Shown here: positions 50,604-58,979 of the stretch, piece after piece | Numbering within the stretch: position 1 is the stretch's first letter | Layout of the letters: each line of letters opens with the position of its first letter | NCBI RefSeq assembly: GCF_001005085.2 | Contig: NZ_LBMU02000013.1 | Coordinates: forward strand, 104,112-168,111 | Length of the DNA stretch: 64,000 nt | From: Streptomyces humi | Lineage (GTDB): Bacteria; Actinomycetota; Actinomycetes; Streptomycetales; Streptomycetaceae | Direction: 5' to 3' | The notes under the pieces: model-generated | The model's input: only the letters and a program-made list of their open reading frames with translations | Database searches by the model: none | What the model was told of the DNA's origin: nothing | Position numbers and translations under genes: made by a program

Positions 50604-52105
50604 ACCGCACGACCCTCTCCCTGTTCGCCGGTACGGCCGCGCTCGCGGCGGTCACCGGGTTCGCCGCGCTCAACCAGCCGGCCGCGTCCTCCGAGCACAC
50701 CGCCGAGGCGGCCGCCCAGCTGCCCGTGGAGCGCACCAGCCTGCTGTGCCCGGCACCCAGCCTGTCCGACATCGCCGACACCTCGTACACGTCGTTCACG
50801 CCCGTCACCAAGGGCACCACGAGCGACGGCAAGGCCGAACTCCAGGCGGCCACCGAGCAGTCGGCGGACGGGACGGGCAGCAGCAGCGGCGCAGGCGGCA
50901 AGAAGAAGGCCGCCAAACCGGTGCTGACGCCGAAGGCACCCGGCACCCCGGTCACCGGGGACACCTCCGGTGCCGACGGGCCCGCCTATGTCGGCACCGC
51001 CGAGGGCAAGTACGCCCCCGGCTGGACGGTCCAGGAGACCACGGAGGTGGCGGCCGGCACCGGGCGCGGCCTCCAGGGGGTCAACTGCACCGCCGCCGAC
51101 ACCGACTTCTGGTTCCCGGGCGCCAGCACCGCCGCCGGCCGCACCGACTACGTGCACCTCACCAACCCGGACGACAGCGCCGCCGTCGTCGACATCGAGC
51201 TGTACGGCAAGGACGGCCAGCTCAAGTCCACGGTGGGGGAGGGCATCACGGTCCAGCCGCACGCCAGCGAGCCGGTCCTGCTCTCCACGCTCGCCGACGA
51301 GCGGCAGACCGACCTCACCGTGCACGTGAACGTGCGCAGCGGCCGGGTCGGCGCGAGCGTGCAGGCCCTGGACGACAAGACCGGCGGTGACTGGCTGGCG
51401 GCCTCCGCCGACCCGGCCGCCGCCCTGGTCCTGCCTGGCATCCCCAAGGACGCCACCGACGTCCGGCTGATCGCCTTCACCCCCGGCGACTCCGACGCCG
51501 ACCTGAAGGTGCGACTGGCCTCCCCGGACGGCACCATCACCCCCGCCGGCAACGAGACGCTGCACGTGAAGGCCGGTATGACCACCGCGACCGACCTCGG
51601 CGACGTCACCCGCGGCGAGGCCGGCTCGCTGCTCCTGACGCCGTCCGACCAGTCGGTGCCGGTGGTCGCCGCGCTGCGCGTCACCCGGGGCAAGGGCGAC
51701 AAGCAGGAGACCGCGTACATCCCGGCGGCCGCGCCGGTCGGCACGCGCGCGACGTCCGCCGACAACAGCGGCAAGGGGACCACGCTCTCCCTGACCGCCC
51801 CCAGCGGCACCGCGCAGGTCAAGGTCACGGCGTCGGCGGGCAGCGAGGGCGGTACGGCGGTGTCCAAGACGTTCACCATCAAGTCGGGCACCACCCAGGA
51901 CGTCGACGCGCCCGTCCCGTCCGGTCTGAAGGGCACCTACGCGCTGACCGTGGAGCCGGTCTCCGGCGGCCCCGTCTACGGCGCCCGCACCCTGGCGGCC
52001 ACCGAGGACGGCATCCCCGGTTTCACCATCCAGACCCTCCCGGACGACCGCGGCACGGTCGCCGTACCGGAGGCGGACCAGAACGTGGCGGTGCTCCAGA
52101 AGTAG
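50600..52105 (+). CDS. DUF5719-family secreted/anchored protein
   Basis: A 501-residue protein with a GTG start inside the stop of the preceding glycosyltransferase (GTGA). A signal or anchor helix (TTLSLFAGTAALAAVTGFAA) precedes several beta-sandwich-like repeats (TDYVHLTNPDDSAAVVDIEL YGKDG, TDLTVHVNVRSGRVGASVQA). The overlap and the regular pairing with the large GT2 protein suggest a partner role outside the membrane. No catalytic motif is visible. It ends the conserved block; the accessory island begins 23 bp later on the other strand. Confidence 0.85.
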   Translation: MNRTTLSLFAGTAALAAVTGFAALNQPAASSEHTAEAAAQLPVERTSLLCPAPSLSDIADTSYTSFTPVTKGTTSDGKAELQAATEQSADGTGSSSGAGGKKKAAKPVLTPKAPGTPVTGDTSGADGPAYVGTAEGKYAPGWTVQETTEVAAGTGRGLQGVNCTAADTDFWFPGASTAAGRTDYVHLTNPDDSAAVVDIELYGKDGQLKSTVGEGITVQPHASEPVLLSTLADERQTDLTVHVNVRSGRVGASVQALDDKTGGDWLAASADPAAALVLPGIPKDATDVRLIAFTPGDSDADLKVRLASPDGTITPAGNETLHVKAGMTTATDLGDVTRGEAGSLLLTPSDQSVPVVAALRVTRGKGDKQETAYIPAAAPVGTRATSADNSGKGTTLSLTAPSGTAQVKVTASAGSEGGTAVSKTFTIKSGTTQDVDAPVPSGLKGTYALTVEPVSGGPVYGARTLAATEDGIPGFTIQTLPDDRGTVAVPEADQNVAVLQK

Positions 52106-52127
52106 CGGCGGGCGGGGTCGCCGGGGA

Positions 52128-53186
52128 TCACAGCACCAGCTCGGCCACCTTCGTCACGTCCTCAGGGGTCATGTGCGACCAGGTCGGCAACCACATGGCG
52201 GTGCTGGAGATCTCAATGGCGACGGGACAGGGCCGCGGGGCGTATCGGCGGTACAGCGGCAGATCGGACAGGGCGGGCCAGACAGCTCGGGCGTCGACGC
52301 CGTTGCGTCGGGCCCGTGCCACGGTGGCGTCGCGCTCGTCGGAGGTGACGCAGTACAGCCAGCAGGACGGTGACGCCCATGACGCCTTCGGGCGTGGCAG
52401 GAAGCCGCGGCCGGTGAGGTGAGCGTCGTAGAGCCGTGCGGCCCTGAGCCGGCCGGCCACCAGTTCGTCCCAGCGGTCCGCCTGGGCCGCCCCGACGGCA
52501 GCGGTCAGATTGGTCATCCTGCCGTTGCGGCCTACCACTTGGTGGCGGTATCCGTCCCCCGCCCTCATACCGTGATGCGCGATGAGGCGGACCCGGTCGG
52601 CAAGTTCCGGATCGTCGGTGAGGACGGCTCCGCCTTCGCCGGAGGTGATGACCTTGTTGGCGTGGAAGCTGAGGACCGACGCCGTTCCGAAGGCGCCCGC
52701 GGTCCCGTCGGCGGTCCGCGCTCCGTGAGCCTGGGCCGCGTCTTCGACGATCGGCAGACCGAGTTCGGCGAGGCGGCCGTAGTCGCACGGATGGCCCATG
52801 AGGTCCACGGCGATCACGGCCTTGGTCCGGGGCGTCAGCAACGCGGGAACCGCTTCGGGGGCGATGGTCCAGCTCTCGGCGTCGACGTCACAGAGAACCG
52901 GGGTGGCTCCCACGCTCAGCACCGCGGCCGCGGGAGCCGCGAAGGTGAACGCGGGAACGACTACTTCGTCCCCGGGGCCGACGCCGAGTGCTGACAGGAG
53001 TATTTCCAGCGCTGTGGTGCCGCTGGACAGGGCCGTTGCGGACAGTCTGCCGGTGCGATGTTCCAGCGCCCGCTCGAAGACGTCGACGAAGGGGCCCGTT
53101 CCGGATATCCACCCCGACGCCATCGCCGCACTGACGTTCTCGGCCTCCTGACGGCCCAGTGTCGGCTGGGACAACGGGAACCTCAT
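52128..53186 (-). CDS. DegT/DnrJ/EryC1/StrS sugar aminotransferase, perosamine-synthase-like
   Basis: A 352-residue PLP enzyme of the kind that aminates NDP-4-keto-6-deoxy sugars. The N-terminus PLSQPTLGRQEAENVSAAMA SGWISGTGPFV, SSGTTALEILLSALGVGPGD EVVVPAFTF, the PLP aspartate in IVEDAAQAHGA and the Schiff-base lysine in LSFHANKVITSGEGG are all present. The ATG at 53186 has GAGGTGG eight bases upstream (GTG at 53198 is weaker). It follows the reductase gene by 24 bp and should be in one operon. The GDP-sugar context makes a GDP-perosamine-type product plausible. Confidence 0.9.
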   Translation of the reverse strand: MRFPLSQPTLGRQEAENVSAAMASGWISGTGPFVDVFERALEHRTGRLSATALSSGTTALEILLSALGVGPGDEVVVPAFTFAAPAAAVLSVGATPVLCDVDAESWTIAPEAVPALLTPRTKAVIAVDLMGHPCDYGRLAELGLPIVEDAAQAHGARTADGTAGAFGTASVLSFHANKVITSGEGGAVLTDDPELADRVRLIAHHGMRAGDGYRHQVVGRNGRMTNLTAAVGAAQADRWDELVAGRLRAARLYDAHLTGRGFLPRPKASWASPSCWLYCVTSDERDATVARARRNGVDARAVWPALSDLPLYRRYAPRPCPVAIEISSTAMWLPTWSHMTPEDVTKVAELVL

Positions 53187-53210
53187 GCCGGGGTCCACCT
53201 CACACGGTCG

Positions 53211-54167
53211 TCAGTCGAATGATCGCTGCGGCGTTGCGCCGCCCGTGGCCGAAGCGGTGACCACCCGTGCCTCGGAAGTGATCACACCCGCGGCGCCGAG
53301 GATGTCGGCCAGGCTCGTGGCGAGCGGTGTGGAGGCTCGCCACCCTGTCCGTAACCAGGTCTTCCTGGTGTCACCGATCAGACTCGGCGCGTCGGCGCCG
53401 CGGTTCAGGCCGGGGTCCTGTCGGTACTGCAACCGAGGGTCCACGAGAGAGATCATCGTCTGGACGATGGTGCGGACCGGGACGCCGATCCCGGAGCACA
53501 GGTTGTAGACCTCGCCCGGGCTACCGTGTTCCATCAGCATGCGGAGGCCGCGAACCGCGTCCCGGACGTCCAGGTAGTCCCGTCGGGCGTCCAGGTTTCC
53601 CACGCTGATGTGGGTACCGCCGGACCGCTTGGCGGACGCCAGGCGGCGGGCCAGGGCGGGGACCAGGTAGTCCGCTCCCTGAGCGGGCCCGATCACGTTG
53701 AAGGGCCGTATGACGATCGCCGGCAGTCCGTACCTGGTCAGGTAGTGGCGTGCCATCGTTTCGACCGCCAGTTTGCTCGCTCCGTACGGCGAGAGCGGGG
53801 CGGGTACTCGCTCTTCGCCGATCGGCGAGTCCAGGCGGGCCCCGTCGAACACGCTTGCACTGCTCATGACGATGGTTCTGGCGCTGGGACAGACGGACCG
53901 TACGGCCCTGAGGAGCGAGAGGGTGCCCCAGGCATTGGTGAGCCATGTCCGTGCGGGGTCCTCCCAGGACCTTCGGACGCTGGCCTGGGCCGCCAGGTGG
54001 TAGACCCGAACGGGCCTGACCTCGTCCAACACCCGAGTCAGCCGCGCGGTGTTGTTGATGTCACAGTGCGGCAGGTCGATCTCTGTCACCTCCTCGTTCA
54101 TGGAACGGAGGAGAGCGGACAACTGGGAGCCGATGAAGCCCGAGGCCCCGGTGACGACAACTCTCAT
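53211..54167 (-). CDS. NAD-dependent SDR, GDP-4-keto-6-deoxy-D-mannose reductase-like
   Basis: A 318-residue extended SDR. The nucleotide fold is VVVTGASGFIGSQLSALLRS, the catalytic serine lies in VMSSASVFDG and the Y-x3-K in SPYGASKLAVE. The segments VYHLAAQASVRRSWEDPART, VIRPFNVIGPAQGADYLVPA, GNLDARRDYLDVRDAVRGL and VYNLCSGIGVPVRTIVQTM closely match RMD reductases that make GDP-D-rhamnose. A dehydratase or epimerase role is possible. A near-consensus promoter lies 58-88 bp upstream. No GDP-mannose 4,6-dehydratase gene is in the window to feed it. Confidence 0.85.
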   Translation of the reverse strand: MRVVVTGASGFIGSQLSALLRSMNEEVTEIDLPHCDINNTARLTRVLDEVRPVRVYHLAAQASVRRSWEDPARTWLTNAWGTLSLLRAVRSVCPSARTIVMSSASVFDGARLDSPIGEERVPAPLSPYGASKLAVETMARHYLTRYGLPAIVIRPFNVIGPAQGADYLVPALARRLASAKRSGGTHISVGNLDARRDYLDVRDAVRGLRMLMEHGSPGEVYNLCSGIGVPVRTIVQTMISLVDPRLQYRQDPGLNRGADAPSLIGDTRKTWLRTGWRASTPLATSLADILGAAGVITSEARVVTASATGGATPQRSFD

Positions 54168-54224
54168 CGCAAGGTACTCGGCAAGATCATGTCTCTCCAG
54201 ACGCTGCCCGTCGAGTGGGCTGGA

Positions 54225-54255
54225 ATCATAGAGGGCCGCTACCGCGCCTGGTCAA
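54225..54255 (-). promoter_or_regulatory. Promoter of the reductase-aminotransferase operon
   Basis: On the minus strand TTGACC (54255-54250), 19 bp, TATGAT (54230-54225); the -10 is unusually close to consensus for this genome. The start site would lie near 54218, giving a leader of about 50 bases before the ATG at 54167. Confidence 0.6.
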
Positions 54256-54417
54256 CAGGACGTTGACCGAAGTGGGTTGAGGGGCCGTCAAGGTTCAGGC
54301 GGTCGGGTGCCCCGGGCGGAGTCGTCTCGCAGAGGATGCGCCCGATCTGCTTGCCGAGCCGATACCTTCGAGGCGGATCGTTGCTCGCCGCCGCCACAGC
54401 TGCCGGAGGAGTCTGTA

Positions 54418-55821
54418 GTGGACCATCAGTTGGCTGTGCTCACCGACATCGGCGATGTGCCCGAGCCGCCCGCTGCCGACCGGCTTCGCATCAGCGGGTG
54501 CTCGGTCGTCGTCCATTTCGCGCACCGGCTGACCGAGGGGTCGGACTTCTCGGAGGCGTTCACGGGCGGGGGCCTGCGCGAGATCGAGGACGACCGCTCC
54601 TACCAGAGCAAGGTGCGGCCTGGCTCCGGGCTGATGTACTCAGCCCTCTTCGACGCCGGGCCGCTGCCGGCGGCACTCGCGCGGATCGTCGGCAGCGGCC
54701 ACTCCGCCGGGCTGAGGCAGGCCGCGATGACCCTCGGCGGAGAGTACGTGGTGACGGCCCTGCCACTTCTGCTTTCCGTTCCTGGACCGATCACGCAGGA
54801 AGCGGCTGTGATCGAACTGTCCTCCCCTCTGACCATCGACACGCTCCTTCGTTTCGTCTCCCTGCTCGGCGACCCGGAGATCTCCCGGATCCTCGCCGAG
54901 CAGTCCGCCGAGGAGCTGGCGCGAGCCGCCGGTCTGGCACGTGACGACATCGACAGGACGTGGCTCGTCGAGGGCTCCGTCGCCGTCCAGGTGTGGAACC
55001 TCGACGGGACCCAGAACCGGGCCACGGCGAATCTGTACAGGGGTGTGGAGGAATCCGCCGCGTACGCCTGGGAGATATCCGCGCTTCTCTCCTACGCGAC
55101 GGACCATCTGCTGGAGGACGGCCTGTGGCTCCGTCGCAGTCCGCAGAGTGTGTTCGGGCACGTCCGGACCGGCATGGCCTTCTTCGACGACCACATGGTG
55201 TTCGTCAACGCCGACTGCTGCCTGGAGATGGCACATCTGCCGGCGTGGCTCCGCGGAAGGTCGCAGTTCCGTTTGTCGCGGTACGGGTACGACTCCTCGT
55301 CCATCTTCGTGTGGGCGGTGGGAATCCTGCGCAGGGTCGTCTGTGACGATCTCAGCGCCCGCTACCGGTCGATCCTCGGGGATCTCGCGATGAGGAGCGC
55401 CATAGGTCCTGCCGAGCAGTCGCTGCTGACCCGGCGGAGAGTCCGGCATGCCGCGCTCATCGACCGGTGCACCGGTTTCCGGGAGAAGTTGATCGAGGGC
55501 CGGAACCGGAGCCTGGACGAATGGGCGGTCCAGGAGCGGCCCTCCGGCCAGGTGCTGGCCGGGCTCTACAGAGACATGGAGAAGTGCGAGACGGTCTCGA
55601 TGAGTCTTCTCCGGGTGCGCGAGGAACAGGAGAAGAACCGGCGCGACTCTTTGATCGGTGTCATGGGGGTCGTACTCGCCGTCGTGCAGATCCCTGACTT
55701 CGTCAACCAGGTGGCCGACTGGTTGGACGCCCGGAGGTGGGGGCTGCTGGGGGCGTCGGCAGCCCTGATCATCGTGCCGCTCGCCGTACTCCTCAGGGAG
55801 CGGCGACGCAGGTCACGGTGA
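54418..55821 (+). CDS. Unrecognised protein with two C-terminal membrane helices
   Basis: A 467-residue protein from GTG 54418, with GGAGGA seven bases upstream. I do not recognise the family. Residues 1-390 are soluble and mixed alpha/beta, with no clear catalytic motif (features include VVVHFAHRLTEGSDFSEAF, AYAWEISALLSYATDHLLED, GMAFFDDHMVFVNADCCLEM). A charged helix (LRVREEQEKNRRDS) leads to two membrane segments near 400-420 (LIGVMGVVLAVVQIP) and 440-458 (LLGASAALIIVPLAVLL), then a basic end RERRRRSR. The layout recalls CorA-like proteins or membrane effectors, without supporting sequence. It heads the four-gene plus-strand unit. Confidence 0.75.
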   Translation: MDHQLAVLTDIGDVPEPPAADRLRISGCSVVVHFAHRLTEGSDFSEAFTGGGLREIEDDRSYQSKVRPGSGLMYSALFDAGPLPAALARIVGSGHSAGLRQAAMTLGGEYVVTALPLLLSVPGPITQEAAVIELSSPLTIDTLLRFVSLLGDPEISRILAEQSAEELARAAGLARDDIDRTWLVEGSVAVQVWNLDGTQNRATANLYRGVEESAAYAWEISALLSYATDHLLEDGLWLRRSPQSVFGHVRTGMAFFDDHMVFVNADCCLEMAHLPAWLRGRSQFRLSRYGYDSSSIFVWAVGILRRVVCDDLSARYRSILGDLAMRSAIGPAEQSLLTRRRVRHAALIDRCTGFREKLIEGRNRSLDEWAVQERPSGQVLAGLYRDMEKCETVSMSLLRVREEQEKNRRDSLIGVMGVVLAVVQIPDFVNQVADWLDARRWGLLGASAALIIVPLAVLLRERRRRSR

Positions 55822-55889
55822 AGGTCGGCATTCGCCGTCGGCGCCCTGGCGCCCGGTCCGTCGGTGCCAGGGGTAACCGGAGAGGGAAT

Positions 55890-57080
55890 ATGAACGAGGT
55901 TCTCAGCACAGCTGTCCGCGCATGTGACGATCGCGTGGTCGATGTCGCCGTCCACTGGTCGGGCCAGGACGGCAGGTATGCCGCCGTGTCCGGTGGCCCG
56001 GGCGTCGGGACACCGGACACGGCGGAGCAGCAGGAGGACGCCTACCTGGTCGCCGCAATGGCCTCGGCCGCCCTGGGCGCCGCGGAGGCCCGAAACGGCT
56101 TCGCCGACGGCATGTCGTTGAACGACCGGAAAGTCGCAGTGGACGGGGCGGCCACCGAGGCGGCCGAGAAGATCCTTCGTCAGGCCCCCTTCCGTATCCG
56201 TGTCGCGGCGGGCGAAGGGGAACGCGACGACAGCCCGGGTGCCCACAGCGGTCAGTGGCTGGGTCTTCAGAACGAGACGCTGCCGAGGGTCGACGCGGTC
56301 TTCGACTACGTGGACGGAACCGAACTGGTGGCGGAGAATCTCCCGGGAGCGTTGACCCTGGGCGGTTTCGGCGGCGGCGTGAGGGCGGTTCCGGACCTCC
56401 AGGCGTACGCCGTCCTCGCCCCCGTCGATCTGCTGGAGGACCTCGACCTCAGGCCCCGTCCCGAGGTCTCCGTCGTACCGGTGCTTGACCGCATCGCGAA
56501 GGCCGTCGGGAAGAGGCCGGACTCGCTGACAGTGTCGACTCATTCCGTCGCTTCCAAGCCGATGCACAGCGCCCTCGTCGAACTCATGCGGGAACAGGGG
56601 AGCGAGGTGCTCGTCCCCGAGCGCGTCACCGTCGAACCGCCGTACCTTCTGTCACTCATCGGGCTGAGTCAGCCACGGATCGACACCATGATCGGTGCCA
56701 TCGGCCTGTCCGAGCTGGCATTCGCCGCCGGCCTGATCGATCTGATCGCGCCTGATCTCGGCTTCACCTTCCGTCTGGCCTCGATCGCGGGGCCACGGGC
56801 GGAGCCGCAGTCGACGAATCTTGACGCATTGTTCAAATTTTCCGAAGATGAGGAGATTGCTCTCCGGGAGAGCGGCTGGGACAAGGACCGCCCCTACACG
56901 AGCAAAGATCTGGTGCGGCCGGGAAGCAGCCGGGCGGCCGCGATGTTCGCTGTCACGGACAATCCCGCTCTGGGCGTCAGTGGGCCACGACCCGACGAGG
57001 AGGGCGTGGTCCATGTGGAGGGGTTCCTGGTAAAGCCGGCCGCACGGGTCGGCAGAATCAGGCTCGGCTACCGGCGATGA
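55890..57080 (+). CDS. Divergent GlpX-type (class II fructose-1,6-bisphosphatase-like) sugar phosphatase
   Basis: A 396-residue protein from ATG 55890 (GGAGAGGG upstream). Class II FBPase landmarks are in the right order: KVAVDGAATEAAEKIL (D85), AGEGERDDSPG (E109, E111), FDYVDGTEL (D139, D142, T144; E. coli GlpX has DPIEGT), a central VSVVPVLDRIAKAVGKRPDS LTVS, and IGLSELAFAAGLIDLI (E275). The Glu of the DPIEGT motif is Asp here and overall similarity is low, so the substrate may be another sugar or cyclitol phosphate. It is 40 bp before the HAD gene. The region 56810-56870 uses more A/T-ending codons than neighbours, hinting at transfer. Confidence 0.72.
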   Translation: MNEVLSTAVRACDDRVVDVAVHWSGQDGRYAAVSGGPGVGTPDTAEQQEDAYLVAAMASAALGAAEARNGFADGMSLNDRKVAVDGAATEAAEKILRQAPFRIRVAAGEGERDDSPGAHSGQWLGLQNETLPRVDAVFDYVDGTELVAENLPGALTLGGFGGGVRAVPDLQAYAVLAPVDLLEDLDLRPRPEVSVVPVLDRIAKAVGKRPDSLTVSTHSVASKPMHSALVELMREQGSEVLVPERVTVEPPYLLSLIGLSQPRIDTMIGAIGLSELAFAAGLIDLIAPDLGFTFRLASIAGPRAEPQSTNLDALFKFSEDEEIALRESGWDKDRPYTSKDLVRPGSSRAAAMFAVTDNPALGVSGPRPDEEGVVHVEGFLVKPAARVGRIRLGYRR

Positions 57081-57120
57081 GTTCCCGGCCGGCGACGAGC
57101 ACGAAGAGAAGGATTGCGCA

Positions 57121-57921
57121 TTGGAACCGTCGACTCGCATCGTGGTGTTCGACCTGGACGACACCCTCGCCCTCTCCAAGGCGAAGATCACTCCCAGGAT
57201 GGCCGAGTGCTTGATGCGTCTCCTGTCCCAGCGGCATGTCTGCATCATCTCGGGTGGCCGGTACGAACAGTTCCAGACTCAGGTGCTGGAGGAACTGCCG
57301 CTCACGGCCGACCTCGCGAAGCGACTCCACCTCATGCCGACGTGCGGTACGCGCTACCTCAGATGGGAGTCGGACGGCTGGCAGGACATCTACTGCGAGA
57401 ACCTCACCGAGGAGGAGAAGTCCCTCATCGTCGGCGTGCTCACCGAAGGGGCGAAGGTGCTGGGGCTCTGGGCGGAGGACACCTGGGGTGAGGTGATCGA
57501 GGACCGGGGCAGTCAGGTCACCTTCTCGGCGCTGGGGCAGCAGGCCCCCCATCAGGCGAAGGCCGCCTGGGACCCCGACGGGTCGCGCCGCAGGGCGCTG
57601 CGGGAGTACGCCGCCGAGCGACTGCCCGACCTGGAGGTCCGTAGTGGTGGCTCCACCTCCATCGACGTGACCAAGAAGGGCATCGACAAGGCCTACGGCA
57701 TGCAGCGGCTTCTGGAGTACCTGGACCTCCGGGTGGAAGAGGTCCTCTTCATCGGGGACCGGCTCGACGAGGGCGGGAACGACTACCCCGTGCGGGAGAT
57801 GGGCGTGCCGTGTGTCGCCGTCACCGGCTGGGAGCAGACGGCCGACTACATCGACACGCTCCTCGGGGTGGACGTTGCTCGCCCTGTCCCCCCGCTCCTG
57901 GCTCCGCTGGACCTGCGGTGA
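57121..57921 (+). CDS. HAD-IIB phosphohydrolase/mutase resembling eukaryotic phosphomannomutase (PMM2)
   Basis: A 266-residue HAD enzyme from TTG 57121 (AGAAGGA upstream). Motif I is VVFDLDDTLALSK (D11, D13), motif II IISGGRYEQF (S44), the lysine is in GIDKAYGMQRL (K190), and motif IV is FIGDRLDEGGNDYPV (D213, D221). The cap segments VTFSALGQQAPHQAK and SGGSTSIDVTKKGIDK parallel PMM2 positions (LNVSPIGR, GGQISFDVFPDGWDK). PMM2 exchanges phosphate between C6 and C1 of mannose. It could instead be a plain phosphatase. The canonical manB seems missing at its usual site 2 kb away, which makes a mutase role attractive. Confidence 0.85.
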   Translation: MEPSTRIVVFDLDDTLALSKAKITPRMAECLMRLLSQRHVCIISGGRYEQFQTQVLEELPLTADLAKRLHLMPTCGTRYLRWESDGWQDIYCENLTEEEKSLIVGVLTEGAKVLGLWAEDTWGEVIEDRGSQVTFSALGQQAPHQAKAAWDPDGSRRRALREYAAERLPDLEVRSGGSTSIDVTKKGIDKAYGMQRLLEYLDLRVEEVLFIGDRLDEGGNDYPVREMGVPCVAVTGWEQTADYIDTLLGVDVARPVPPLLAPLDLR

Positions 57922-58481
57922 CCGAACCCTGGTCAGGCCGGCGCCCGCCCGGTGGGCAAGAGGGCTGGGAACAGCTCTCCCGGACCACGGTGTACGAGGC
58001 GCACGGCCGATCCATGGTGGAAGCGAGATATCGCCTGCCCTCCGGTGAGCAGGCCACGTTCGCTCTTCGTGAGGACCGGCCGAGCGTCGCGGTCCTCGCC
58101 CTCACCGCGACGGACGAGGTCCTCGTCACCCGACAGTTCCGGCCTGGACCCGGGCGATTCCTGTTCGAATTGCCCGGCGGTTACGTGGATGCGGGTGAGA
58201 CGCCACTGGACGCCGCGGAGCGTGAACTGCTGGAGGAGACCGGGTATGGCGGCGACATCGAGGTGGTGGGGCACTGTTTCGCCGATTCGTACAGTTCGTC
58301 CATGAAATTCTGCGCTGTCGGCCGGACCTGCGCCCCGCGGAGTCGTCCGGACCCGGAAGCCACGGAGTTCATCGAGGTGCTGAGCGTCCGGCCGCAGCGA
58401 CTGCGTGAGCTGCTGCGCGCCGGGGACGTCACCGACGTCGACCTGGCATATATGGGCTTGGATGCGCTCGGTCTGTTGTGA
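57918..58481 (+). CDS. Nudix hydrolase, ADP-ribose/NDP-sugar pyrophosphatase type
   Basis: A 187-residue Nudix protein. The GTG start overlaps the stop of the HAD gene (GTGA), showing tight coupling. The Nudix box is complete: GGYVDAGETPLDAAERELLE ETGYGG (G-x5-E-x7-REL-x-EE-x-G). The preceding strand VAVLALTATDEVLVTRQFRP GPGRFLFELPGG is typical of ADP-ribose and sugar-nucleotide pyrophosphatases. Given its partners, cleavage of a GDP- or other NDP-sugar is likely. It is the last gene of the island. Confidence 0.9.
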   Translation: MTEPWSGRRPPGGQEGWEQLSRTTVYEAHGRSMVEARYRLPSGEQATFALREDRPSVAVLALTATDEVLVTRQFRPGPGRFLFELPGGYVDAGETPLDAAERELLEETGYGGDIEVVGHCFADSYSSSMKFCAVGRTCAPRSRPDPEATEFIEVLSVRPQRLRELLRAGDVTDVDLAYMGLDALGLL

Positions 58482-58526
58482 CCTGCGGCGCGGCGACGCC
58501 GATGGGCAACCTGGAGATCGGAACGC

Positions 58527-58979
58527 TCAGTCCTCGCCGTACCGGGGATCCACCGTCTCCGGGGTGAGACCGAGCAGCTCGGCGACCTGCTCGACGACGA
58601 CCTCGTGCACCAGCGCCGCCCGTTCGTCGCGTCCCTTGGTGCGGATCTCGACCGGCCGCCGGTAGACGACCACGCGCGCCCGGCGTCCCTCGCGCGCGGG
58701 GATGACACCGCCCAGCGGCACCGCCTCGTCGCTCCAGCCCTCGTCGTGCCGGTCCCGGAGCCGGGGCACCTCCAGCACCAGGAAGTCGATGTCGGCCAGC
58801 TGCGGCCAGCGCCGTTCCAGACGCTCCACGGAGTCCTGCACCAGATCCGCGAACGCGTCGGCGCGGCTCGCGGCCAGTGGCACCTGGGGCGGTGCGATCG
58901 GTCCGCGCATCCCCCGACCGTGGCGGTCGCGTCGACGAGGCCCGGAGTCGGCGGCACGGGGCGGTACACGGTTGTCCAT
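58527..58979 (-). CDS. Metallopeptidase-family (zincin-like, DUF1025) protein
   Basis: A 150-residue minimal zincin-like protein with the motif VHEVVVEQVAELLG (H-E-x6-E, as in this family) and RRARVVVYRRPVEI. Start ATG 58979; a GTG at 58982 is equally possible. It is a conserved neighbour of DUF3499 and whiB in actinobacteria (mycobacterial counterpart Rv3259, from memory). Its substrate is unknown. It marks the right edge of the accessory island. Confidence 0.9.
   Translation of the reverse strand: MDNRVPPRAADSGPRRRDRHGRGMRGPIAPPQVPLAASRADAFADLVQDSVERLERRWPQLADIDFLVLEVPRLRDRHDEGWSDEAVPLGGVIPAREGRRARVVVYRRPVEIRTKGRDERAALVHEVVVEQVAELLGLTPETVDPRYGED

Noticed and set aside
52106..52127. Attachment-site direct repeats flanking the island at 52.1 and 58.5 kb
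   Set aside because: Both flanks are GC-rich and share only short words such as GCGGCG; there is no integrase and no tRNA gene.
53526..54266. A 246-residue plus-strand frame opposite the reductase gene
   Set aside because: The minus strand has complete SDR motifs; this frame is their complement and is Gly/Arg-rich.
54418..55821. Assignment of the island's first gene as a CorA magnesium channel or a named conflict-system effector
   Set aside because: Only the terminal two-helix layout is similar; the GMN-type motif of CorA is absent and no diagnostic effector motif is visible.
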